Shown here in pieces: positions 55,311 to 62,702 of a DNA stretch of 64,000 nucleotides. The DNA lies in assembly GCA_902775345.1 (NCBI GenBank), contig CACYLW010000007.1, positions 62,001-126,000 on the forward strand, read 5' to 3'. Both the position numbers and the translations under genes were made by a program. A model generated the notes under the pieces. That model saw nothing but the letters and a program-made list of their open reading frames with translations, searched no databases and had not been told where the DNA came from. Each line of letters begins with the position of its first letter. The stretch's first letter is position 1. Source of the stretch: an uncultured Eubacteriales bacterium (lineage in GTDB: Bacteria > Bacillota > Clostridia > Peptostreptococcales > Anaerovoracaceae).

Positions 55311-56645
55311 ATGGAAGACGGCAGTTTACCCTCTTATTTGTTTCTGATACTGATCATACTGATCATGGTTTTCAACGGACTTGTAGTCGCCTGCAAAAGG
55401 GCACTCGACTACATAGACCGTAATGTTATCAAAGAAAGGCTTGAGGACGAACCTGACAACAATAGACTTCAGATGGTTACAGAGTTTCTGTCCAAGCCTT
55501 CAAAATACCATTATGCGGATCACGCGGCCAGTTTTATCAGCATAATATTATGTTTTGTGCTGTTCAACGTCTGGCTTTGCGCAAAAGGCCTCAGCGATCA
55601 GCTCTTTGCAGCGGAACAGTTTTCACTCCTTCTGCTCCTGCTCTACAATCTTGGCTTTTATATCCTGTACACGGCACTTTCTGATGTGCTTCCTAAAAAA
55701 CTGGCAGCACAGGCGAGTGAAAATACCGGAGTAGGGCTCATCGGCTTCCAGAAGTTCATATATATCATTACTTTACCGCTGGTATGGATATGCAAGACAA
55801 TAGCGAATCTTGTACTCCGCATCATGGGCAAAAAAACCGATGTCGATGATTCATACTTCTCGGAAGACAAGGTCATGTCAATGCTTGACAGAGGCCAGGA
55901 ATCCGGTGAGATCAAGGAAGAAGGCCGCAAGATGATCGACTCGATATTCGAGTTCGATGATCTTCTCGCGTACGAGATAATGACACCGCGTACCGACGTA
56001 TTCATGTTCGACCTTGATGACGACAGAAGTGAGTACTTTGAGGAGCTGATGGAGCTCACTCACTCCAGGATACCGGTGTATAAGGGCGATCCCGACAACA
56101 TCGTCGGCATACTGCATATCAAGGACTATCTGTATAATGCCACAAAAAAAGGTTTTGACAACGTAGACATAAAGAAACTGCTGAGACCTGCTTATTTCGT
56201 TCCGGAGACAAAAAACATCGACTCTCTGTTCAGGGAACTGCAGATCGAAAAGCAGCATCTGGCAATTCTGATCGATGAATACGGCGGATTCAGCGGAATC
56301 GTATCCGTTGAAGACATAATCGAGCAGATCGTAGGCGATATCGATGATGAATTTGACGAAGAAGACCGCATAATAGAGAAAGTTAACGATACTACTTATA
56401 TCGTAGACGGCAATGTGTATCTCGATGATCTCGAAGAAGAGACGGGTGTTGAGCTTGAATCCGAGACAAGTGAGACTGTCGGAGGCTTTATCATCGATCT
56501 CATGGGCGAGATCCCGAGAGAAAAGGTCAGGTATAAACCGATTTCTTATGAAGAATATGATTTCACGATCCTGTCTGTAAAAGACCGCAGGATCGAAAAG
56601 ATACGCATAGAGAAAGTAGAGAGAGAGGAAGGATCCGATGAATGA
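55311..56645 (+). CDS. CNNM/CorC family transporter (hemolysin-like, CBS domains)
   Basis: Membrane protein of the CNNM group, linked to Mg efflux or related ion transport. The 444-residue protein has an N-terminal DUF21 membrane domain (about 1-185), a pair of CBS domains (EIMTPRTDVFMFDLDDD, IDEYGGFSGIVSVEDIIEQIVGDI) and a C-terminal CorC_HlyC domain (about 350-435). The ATG follows AAGGAG. The old name hemolysin is historical. The ion is not predictable here. Confidence 0.9.
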   Translation: MEDGSLPSYLFLILIILIMVFNGLVVACKRALDYIDRNVIKERLEDEPDNNRLQMVTEFLSKPSKYHYADHAASFISIILCFVLFNVWLCAKGLSDQLFAAEQFSLLLLLLYNLGFYILYTALSDVLPKKLAAQASENTGVGLIGFQKFIYIITLPLVWICKTIANLVLRIMGKKTDVDDSYFSEDKVMSMLDRGQESGEIKEEGRKMIDSIFEFDDLLAYEIMTPRTDVFMFDLDDDRSEYFEELMELTHSRIPVYKGDPDNIVGILHIKDYLYNATKKGFDNVDIKKLLRPAYFVPETKNIDSLFRELQIEKQHLAILIDEYGGFSGIVSVEDIIEQIVGDIDDEFDEEDRIIEKVNDTTYIVDGNVYLDDLEEETGVELESETSETVGGFIIDLMGEIPREKVRYKPISYEEYDFTILSVKDRRIEKIRIEKVEREEGSDE

Positions 56646-56964
56646 TGATATCGTGCTGGAAGAGCTTATAGAAAAGGATATCATCGCGTTTGATTCCGTC
56701 AGCAGATTTCCGGGCTTTGGTTTAAGCGAAAGCATACAGAAAGCGATCGGCATGGATGTCCATAATCCCGGCATCAAAATCAACGAGGATGACGGGGCTC
56801 TTACGATCAGCTGCGAGATCATCGTCTATTTCGGTGTGAACATACCTCAGCTCTGTTATGACATACAGTCGAAAGTCAAAAGAGACATCGAAGAAAAAAC
56901 AGACTATACAGTAAAGGCAATAAACATCCGGGTCGAAGGCCTGGACAAGAGGGAAACAAATTGA
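56638..56964 (+). CDS. Asp23/Gls24 family envelope-stress protein
   Basis: A 108-residue protein of the Asp23 (alkaline shock) family; it carries the characteristic ISCEIIVYFGVNIPQLCYDI and TVKAINIRVEGL stretches. In this Firmicutes locus it normally precedes nusB (YqhY position). YqhY is linked to acetyl-CoA carboxylase genes in Bacillus, but accB/accC are not here. It overlaps the CNNM gene by 8 bp and nusB by 4 bp. Confidence 0.88.
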   Translation: MNDDIVLEELIEKDIIAFDSVSRFPGFGLSESIQKAIGMDVHNPGIKINEDDGALTISCEIIVYFGVNIPQLCYDIQSKVKRDIEEKTDYTVKAINIRVEGLDKRETN

Positions 56965-57365
56965 AAAGAGAAGCTATAAGAGAAATTACGATGCAGCTAG
57001 TATACCAGATGGATCTGACGGATGATTTCAAGGTCGACGATCTGTCCATTGTTGATGAGAATGTCAAGGCTGCCGGACAGAAGCAGGCTGCTGAGACTCT
57101 TGCAGCTGTCCAGGACCACCACGAGGACATCGATGCATTGATACGTGATAATCTTGATAAATGGTCGATAGACAGGATCGCCAAGACAGATCTCGCCATT
57201 CTCAGAACTGCTGTAGCGGAGATGCTTTATGTAGACAGCATCCCTGTAAGCGTTTCAATAAACGAAGCTGTCAATCTTGCGAAAAAGTACGGTGATGACA
57301 GATCATATGCCTTCATCAATTCCGTGCTCGGCAAGATATCACGAAGCATTCAGGATCATGAATAA
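56961..57365 (+). CDS. nusB: Transcription antitermination factor NusB
   Basis: RNA-binding helical protein of the rRNA antitermination complex. The 134-residue protein starts MKREAIREITMQLVYQMDLT and has the C-terminal VSINEAVNLAKKYGDDRSYAFINSVLGKI motif. The start is TTG 56961, with GAGGG upstream and overlap with the Asp23 gene. It overlaps the next start by 8 bp. Confidence 0.95.
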   Translation: MKREAIREITMQLVYQMDLTDDFKVDDLSIVDENVKAAGQKQAAETLAAVQDHHEDIDALIRDNLDKWSIDRIAKTDLAILRTAVAEMLYVDSIPVSVSINEAVNLAKKYGDDRSYAFINSVLGKISRSIQDHE

Positions 57366-58359
57366 TATATATTTTGGGATCGACACTTCCAATTACAGAA
57401 CATCCGCAGCGCTCATCGACTCAGAAGGACTGGTGCTGGACCAGAAAGCCGTGCTGCTCGATGTGCCGGAGGGCAAAAGAGGGCTGAGGCAGTCTGAAGC
57501 ATTCTTCATGCACAGCAACAGGCTTCCCGGTTATATCGAAAAACTGTTCGGCGCTGTCGATCCTTCCTGCATCCAGGCTGTTGGCGTATCGGAAAGACCG
57601 CGACGGGTCGAAGGCTCGTACATGCCTTGCTTTCTTGCAGGTGTCAACGCCGCAAGAGAGATCGCCTCAGCGTTAAGGATCCCTGTATACGGCTTTTCTC
57701 ATCAGGAAGGACACGCAGCTGCAGTCATGGAGTGTGAAGGAAATGCACCATCTCCCTGCACGCTGTTTTTTCATCTAAGCGGCGGCACTACTGAAGCCTT
57801 GCTTTGCAGACCGGATGAAAAAGGGTACAGCATGGAGATAGTCGGCGGCACCCGTGATATTTCTGTGGGCCAGCTCCTTGACAGATTCGGAGTAGCGTCG
57901 GGATTTCCGTTTCCTTCCGGAAAAATGCTCGATGACATCGCGTACGAAGCCCTTGAAAAGAATGACTTTATCATGCGGAAAGATGAAAGGACCGGTGTCA
58001 TACCTAAAATCAGATCCGATGAAGGTTATTTCAATCTTTCCGGCGCGGAAACAAGGCTCATGAGATATGTCGCAGAACATAAAGGGGAGCCTGTCGTACG
58101 CATTGCGGCTGACCTGTTTTCATCCATATCTGAACTGCTCCTTAACACAGCACAGTATCTGAGTGAAAGATACTGCACATCTGATATATACATGGCCGGA
58201 GGCGTGGCATCGAGCCGTACTTTCAGAGCCATCGCAAGCAAAAGCAATACACTTGAAATAAAATTCGGAACTCCCGGACTGTCGGGAGACAACGCTGTCG
58301 GCACAGCGCTTCTTGCAAAAAGGATCCATGAAACCGGTAACAGTAACTCAGGTAAATGA
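57358..58359 (+). CDS. Kae1/TsaD-like domain protein (diverged paralogue)
   Basis: A 333-residue ASKHA-fold protein of the Kae1/TsaD group, starting IYFGIDTSNYRTSAALID. The metal motif SHQEGHA places His at 115 and 119, as in TsaD. However, the usual VSGGHT reads LSGGTTEAL, without the His, and the GASN-type C-terminal site reads GGVASSRTF. Genuine TsaD makes the t6A tRNA base with TsaB and TsaE, which are not here. Annotated relatives lie between nusB and xseA in Clostridia. I infer a paralogue of unknown role. ATG 57358 is chosen by the nusB overlap. Confidence 0.82.
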   Translation: MNNIYFGIDTSNYRTSAALIDSEGLVLDQKAVLLDVPEGKRGLRQSEAFFMHSNRLPGYIEKLFGAVDPSCIQAVGVSERPRRVEGSYMPCFLAGVNAAREIASALRIPVYGFSHQEGHAAAVMECEGNAPSPCTLFFHLSGGTTEALLCRPDEKGYSMEIVGGTRDISVGQLLDRFGVASGFPFPSGKMLDDIAYEALEKNDFIMRKDERTGVIPKIRSDEGYFNLSGAETRLMRYVAEHKGEPVVRIAADLFSSISELLLNTAQYLSERYCTSDIYMAGGVASSRTFRAIASKSNTLEIKFGTPGLSGDNAVGTALLAKRIHETGNSNSGK

Positions 58360-59470
58360 ATATATAGCGAAAAAACTGCGTGATGACATGAATCTGCGCA
58401 GACTTCCTGTTGAAGGTGAAGTATCAGGCTTCAGCAGGAGCGGCAGACACTATTATTTTACACTCAAGGATGCTGAAAGCCAGATACGCTGCGCGATCTG
58501 GGGACAGAATGCCTCCGGCATCGACATGTCGCTGGTCGAAAACGGTAAAAAGATCGTTGCGATATGCGATATAAGTCCGTATCCGAAGAACGGAACCTAT
58601 TCACTCAGCGTAAGGTATGTTGAAGCCGTCGGTGAAGGTGATCTCGCTGCTGAATTCAGACGCATAAAGGAAAAACTCGAGAAAGAAGGGCTTTTCGACA
58701 AAAAATATAAGAAACCTATCCCGGTATTCCCTTACAGGGTAGGGGTAATTACTTCATCTACCGGGGCAGCAATAGAGGATATCCGCAAGATCATTACAAG
58801 CAAAAACGATTTTACAGATATCCTTATATTCCCGACAGCAGTTCAGGGCATCGGTGCAGTCAACAGCATCTGTGAAAACATAAGAGCCGCGAACAGCTTA
58901 AGCAGGAACGGAATAAAAATCGACACCCTTATCGTAGGCAGGGGCGGCGGCTCACCCGAGGATCTCGCAGCATTCAATGACGAAGATGTGGCAAGGGCGA
59001 TTTTTGAGTCGGAGATACCCGTGATCAGCGCCGTAGGTCACGAAATAGATTTTTCCATCAGTGACTTTGTTGCCGATGCAAGGGCAGAGACTCCGACTGC
59101 AGCCGCAGACATGGCTGTCATGGATACTTTTGAGCTGCAGGAAGAGATCGAAAGGAGTAAGCGGATACTGCTCACATCCATAGATCAGAAGATCACAGCT
59201 GAAAGGAGAGTGCTCGACAGCGCGTCAGCGCTTCTCCTCACCGGCATGCGCTCAAAACTTGCTGAGGCATCTGCCGCTGTTGATAAGGCGGTCATCATGC
59301 TCAGGGAAAACGATCCGCGGCGGGTGCTTTCCAGAGGATATGCTGCGGTCACAGACAGGAACGGAAGGATCGTTCCGAATGCTGCCGGTATCAGGGTAGG
59401 CGAAGAATACGATATTGTTATGAGTGACGGACGCTTCAGCGCTGAAGTCACGGATGTTGATCTTAATTGA
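58328..59470 (+). CDS. xseA: Exodeoxyribonuclease VII large subunit
   Basis: Single-strand exonuclease subunit. The 380-residue protein has an N-terminal OB fold (VEGEVSGFSRSGRHYYFTLKD), the catalytic core with GVITSSTGAAIEDI, LIVGRGGGSPEDLAAFND and SAVGHEIDF, then a shortened coiled coil and C-terminal SRGYAAV. It is shorter than the 440-460 residues seen in Escherichia or Bacillus, mainly in the coiled coil. The ATG at 58328 follows AAAAAGGA within the previous gene. Confidence 0.95.
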   Translation: MKPVTVTQVNEYIAKKLRDDMNLRRLPVEGEVSGFSRSGRHYYFTLKDAESQIRCAIWGQNASGIDMSLVENGKKIVAICDISPYPKNGTYSLSVRYVEAVGEGDLAAEFRRIKEKLEKEGLFDKKYKKPIPVFPYRVGVITSSTGAAIEDIRKIITSKNDFTDILIFPTAVQGIGAVNSICENIRAANSLSRNGIKIDTLIVGRGGGSPEDLAAFNDEDVARAIFESEIPVISAVGHEIDFSISDFVADARAETPTAAADMAVMDTFELQEEIERSKRILLTSIDQKITAERRVLDSASALLLTGMRSKLAEASAAVDKAVIMLRENDPRRVLSRGYAAVTDRNGRIVPNAAGIRVGEEYDIVMSDGRFSAEVTDVDLN

Positions 59471-59484
59471 CAGAGAGGCCGGTC

Positions 59485-59685
59485 ATGACAGAAAAATCAT
59501 TCACTGACGCATTAAAGGACCTGCAGAACGCTGCCGCCGAAATAGGCCGGCAGGCTACGACGCTTGAGGATTCACTGAAGCTGTTCGATGAGGGTATGAA
59601 GGAAGCAGAATACTGCAGAAAGATACTCGAAAGCGCAGAGCAGAAAATACAGATTTATGAGAACGGAGAACTGAAAGATGCATAG
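59485..59685 (+). CDS. xseB: Exodeoxyribonuclease VII small subunit
   Basis: A 66-residue helical protein, partner of XseA. It has the family pattern FTDALKDLQNAAAEI, LEDSLKLFDEGMKEAEYC and KILESAEQKIQIYE. The start ATG 59485 has AGAGAGG 6 bases upstream; the in-frame TTG 59467 has no site. It overlaps ispA by 8 bp. Confidence 0.93.
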   Translation: MTEKSFTDALKDLQNAAAEIGRQATTLEDSLKLFDEGMKEAEYCRKILESAEQKIQIYENGELKDA

Positions 59686-60568
59686 CTTTGATGAATACAG
59701 AAAAACGATCAATGATCATCTTACAGATCTGATACCGTATGCAGGTGAAGAAGCCTCTGAACTTTGCGACGCGATGAGATACAGTCTGATGGTCGGCGGA
59801 AAGAGACTCAGACCTGCTCTTCTGCTCGCATCATGTGAATTCGCCGGAGGAAATGCGGAAGAAGCGCTTCCGTATGCTCTTGCGCTTGAATATATCCACA
59901 CATACTCACTTATTCACGATGACCTGCCCGCGATGGACAACGATGATCTCAGAAGGGGCAAACCTACCAACCACAAGGTTTACGGCGAAGCCATGGCAAT
60001 ACTTGCGGGGGACGGACTTCTTTCCACTGCTGCCGAGATCGTAACCGGAACGCCTATCGAATATTCGGATGATCACGAAAAGATGAGAAATCATATCAAA
60101 GCTGCCCATGAGATAATGTCGCGGGCCGGAGCACGGGGCATGATAGCGGGTCAGACAGCCGATATAAAGGGCGAAAACATGGAACCTACAGCTGATCTCA
60201 TCAGATTTATCGAGATGCATAAAACTGCTGATCTCATAACCGCACCTGTAAGGGCAGGCCTGATGCTTGCCGGATGTGAAGATGAGATGCTTGAAAGGTT
60301 TACTCTTTACGCCGGAAACATAGGCGTGGCGTTCCAGATACTGGATGACATTCTTGATATAGAAGGAGATCAGGCTCTTCTCGGAAAGACACTGGGCAAA
60401 GACGCGGAGCAGGGCAAGTGCAACTACGCGTTCGTACATGGTCTTGATGCGGCCAGAGAAGAACTCCACAGGCTTACCTCGGAAGCAAAAGAGGCTCTTT
60501 CTCCATACGGAAATGATGCTTCTTTCTTTACGGAACTTGCAGATTCACTTGAAATAAGAAAGTACTGA
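59678..60568 (+). CDS. ispA: Polyprenyl synthetase (farnesyl diphosphate synthase type)
   Basis: Makes C15 (or C10) isoprenyl diphosphate for cell-wall lipid carrier and quinone synthesis. The 296-residue protein has the first Asp-rich motif HDDLPAMDNDDLRRGKPT and the second motif FQILDDILDIEGD, plus the GGKRLRPALLL start. In many Firmicutes dxs follows; here tlyA follows directly, 6 bp downstream. Confidence 0.95.
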   Translation: MHSFDEYRKTINDHLTDLIPYAGEEASELCDAMRYSLMVGGKRLRPALLLASCEFAGGNAEEALPYALALEYIHTYSLIHDDLPAMDNDDLRRGKPTNHKVYGEAMAILAGDGLLSTAAEIVTGTPIEYSDDHEKMRNHIKAAHEIMSRAGARGMIAGQTADIKGENMEPTADLIRFIEMHKTADLITAPVRAGLMLAGCEDEMLERFTLYAGNIGVAFQILDDILDIEGDQALLGKTLGKDAEQGKCNYAFVHGLDAAREELHRLTSEAKEALSPYGNDASFFTELADSLEIRKY

Positions 60569-60574
60569 TTCATC

Positions 60575-61369
60575 ATGAAAGAACGCTTGGATGTTTTGCT
60601 TGTAAACAACGGACTCGCGGAAACGAGGGAAAAGGCCAAACGCACCATCATGGCAGGCCTTGTTACAGTTGACGGGCGTCTTGAGGACAAGCCCGGCTCA
60701 CGATTTGACATTGACTCTGATGTGCAGGTAAAGGGCCAGGAATGCCCTTATGTAAGCAGGGGCGGACTTAAACTCGAAAAAGCGATAAAGGAATGGGGCG
60801 TCTCCTGTGAAGGTGCCGTATGCATGGACATGGGAGCATCTACCGGAGGTTTTACCGACTGCATGCTGCAGAACGGAGCAGCCAAGGTATATGCGATAGA
60901 TGTAGGTTACGGTCAGCTTGATTACAAACTCAGATCGGATGACCGCGTCGTCAACATGGAAAAGACCAACATACGTTATCTTGACACATCTCTTATTGAA
61001 GAACCCATCGATCTGATTTCCATAGATGTCAGTTTCATTTCCGTGAAGCATATGTTTCCGGTAGCTGCGCAGGTGCTTTCGGCGGACGGTGTTATTCTGT
61101 GCCTTGTAAAACCGCAGTTTGAGGCAGGCAGGGAACAGGTAGGAAAGGGCGGTATAGTAAGGGATCCGTCAGTGCATGAGGATGTGATAAACAACGTGAT
61201 CGGATATGCCGGAGATAACGGGTTTTATGCTAAGGAACTGTCATATTCTCCTATAAAAGGAACTAAAGGAAATATAGAATATTTACTTTTACTTTCACGT
61301 AAAAAGTGCGATAATAAAATAGGTGTGAGCAGCGTCGTAAACGAAGCTCATTCCGGCTTAAATAAATAA
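60575..61369 (+). CDS. tlyA: TlyA family rRNA 2'-O-methyltransferase
   Basis: S4-domain RNA-binding protein fused to an FtsJ-type methyltransferase, 264 residues. The S4 part (RLDVLLVNNGLAETREKAKR) is at 4-60, and the SAM motif CMDMGASTGGFTDCML is near 87-102. TlyA members methylate 16S and/or 23S rRNA; Bacillus YqxC is the neighbour-equivalent. The terminal 25 residues are less conserved. nadK, argR and recN, usual followers, are absent. Confidence 0.92.
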   Translation: MKERLDVLLVNNGLAETREKAKRTIMAGLVTVDGRLEDKPGSRFDIDSDVQVKGQECPYVSRGGLKLEKAIKEWGVSCEGAVCMDMGASTGGFTDCMLQNGAAKVYAIDVGYGQLDYKLRSDDRVVNMEKTNIRYLDTSLIEEPIDLISIDVSFISVKHMFPVAAQVLSADGVILCLVKPQFEAGREQVGKGGIVRDPSVHEDVINNVIGYAGDNGFYAKELSYSPIKGTKGNIEYLLLLSRKKCDNKIGVSSVVNEAHSGLNK

Positions 61370-61431
61370 CAATTTTCAGTTATAAATTAACCCAAAAGCT
61401 ATCACAAAAAACACAACGTAAGGAGATTCAA

Positions 61432-62628
61432 ATGGAAGTTTCAAAAAGATGTGCAGTAATGCAGTTCTCGCCTATCAGAAGATTCAACGTATTCGCATTT
61501 GAGGCCGAGAGAGAACATGGCAAGAAAGTCTATCGTCTCAACATCGGTCAGCCTGATATCGAGACTCCGCCTTGCTTCATGGAAGCAATCAGAAAATTCG
61601 ATAAGAAGGTCATCGCTTATGCTGAGTCCCAGGGTATCGATGAACTGCGCGATGCAATGATCGACTACATGAAGAGAGACTTCGGCATGGAGTATGAGAG
61701 AAAAGACATCCTGATCACAAACGGTGGTTCAGAGGCTCTCATCCTCGCTTTCACAGCTCTTCTCAATCCTGGAGATGAAGCTCTGATCGCTGAGCCGTTC
61801 TACACAAACTACAACACATTCTGCAATGAGGTTTCCGGCGTACTCGTACCGCTCACAACATCCGCAGAGGATGGCTATAACTGGGCAAAGAGAGATCTCA
61901 TCGAAGCTGCTATCACTCCTAAGACAAAGGCTATCTGCTGCCTCTCGCCTGGCAACCCGACAGGAAGAGTTCTCACACTCGAGGACATGAAGCTTATCGG
62001 CGACATTGCTAAGGAACACGATCTCTGGATCATCTCCGACGAGGTATACAGAGAATTCGTTTATGACGGAGCTGAGGCTCACTCATTCGGACAGCTCCCT
62101 GACATCGCAGACAGAGTCGTTATCGTTGACTCCGTATCCAAGAGATGGTCTGCATGCGGAGCAAGAATCGGTGCTGCTATCTCCAAGAACGAAGAGTTCA
62201 TGAGCGCACTCCTCAAGCTCGCACAGGGCAGACTCTGCGTACCTACACTCGAGCAGGTAGGCGCTGCAGCTCTTTACAGAATGGACAAGAGCTACTATGA
62301 CGAAGCTAAGGCTGAGTATGAAGCAAGAAGAGACGCTGCTTATGAAGAGCTCTCCAAGATCCCTGGAATCGTTTGCCAGAAGCCTGCAGGCGCATTCTAT
62401 ATGACATGCAAGCTGCCGGTTGATGACATCGAATCCTTCCTTATGTTCATGCTCAAGGAATTTGATGACAACGGTGAAACAGCAATGTTCGCACCGGCTC
62501 CTGGATTCTATGCAACAAAGGGCCTCGGCGGAAACGAGATGCGTATCGCATACGTTCTGACACCAGATAAGATGAGAAGAGCTTGCGAACTCATCAAGAT
62601 GGGTGTTGCCGCTTACAACGCAAAGTAG
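61432..62628 (+). CDS. Pyridoxal-phosphate aminotransferase, class I/II (aspartate aminotransferase-like)
   Basis: A fold-type I PLP enzyme, 398 residues. It has NIGQPDIETPP at the N-terminus, TNGGSEALILAF for cofactor phosphate binding, NPTGRVL, the Asp/Tyr pair ISDEVYREF, and Schiff-base Lys237 in DSVSKRWSACGARIG. Aspartate or a broad-range amino acid is the likely donor. The ATG follows TAAGGAGATTC. Codon use is very uniform (AGA for Arg, CTC/CTT for Leu), suggesting strong expression. A perfect terminator follows. Confidence 0.92.
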   Translation: MEVSKRCAVMQFSPIRRFNVFAFEAEREHGKKVYRLNIGQPDIETPPCFMEAIRKFDKKVIAYAESQGIDELRDAMIDYMKRDFGMEYERKDILITNGGSEALILAFTALLNPGDEALIAEPFYTNYNTFCNEVSGVLVPLTTSAEDGYNWAKRDLIEAAITPKTKAICCLSPGNPTGRVLTLEDMKLIGDIAKEHDLWIISDEVYREFVYDGAEAHSFGQLPDIADRVVIVDSVSKRWSACGARIGAAISKNEEFMSALLKLAQGRLCVPTLEQVGAAALYRMDKSYYDEAKAEYEARRDAAYEELSKIPGIVCQKPAGAFYMTCKLPVDDIESFLMFMLKEFDDNGETAMFAPAPGFYATKGLGGNEMRIAYVLTPDKMRRACELIKMGVAAYNAK

Positions 62629-62659
62629 TTTAACGCCGAACAATTCACTTGAACTGACG

Positions 62660-62692
62660 GTAGGGGGAATTTCGGTTCCCCCTACAATTTTT
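62660..62692 (+). terminator. Rho-independent terminator before mutS
   Basis: A perfect 10-bp stem (GTAGGGGGAA / TTCCCCCTAC) with a 6-nt loop, then AATTTTT. It is 32 bp after the aminotransferase stop and ends 10 bp before the mutS start. Confidence 0.88.
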
Positions 62693-62702
62693 GAGAAACA
62701 AA

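Noticed and set aside
57277-57357. 27-residue N-terminal extension of the Kae1-like protein
   Set aside because: It lies inside nusB with no ribosome site; the ASKHA domain begins right after ATG 57358.
61358-61386. Promoter for the aminotransferase gene (TTAAAT / TATAAA)
   Set aside because: The spacing is right, but the -35 match is only three of six bases in a very AT-rich stretch, so I did not list it.
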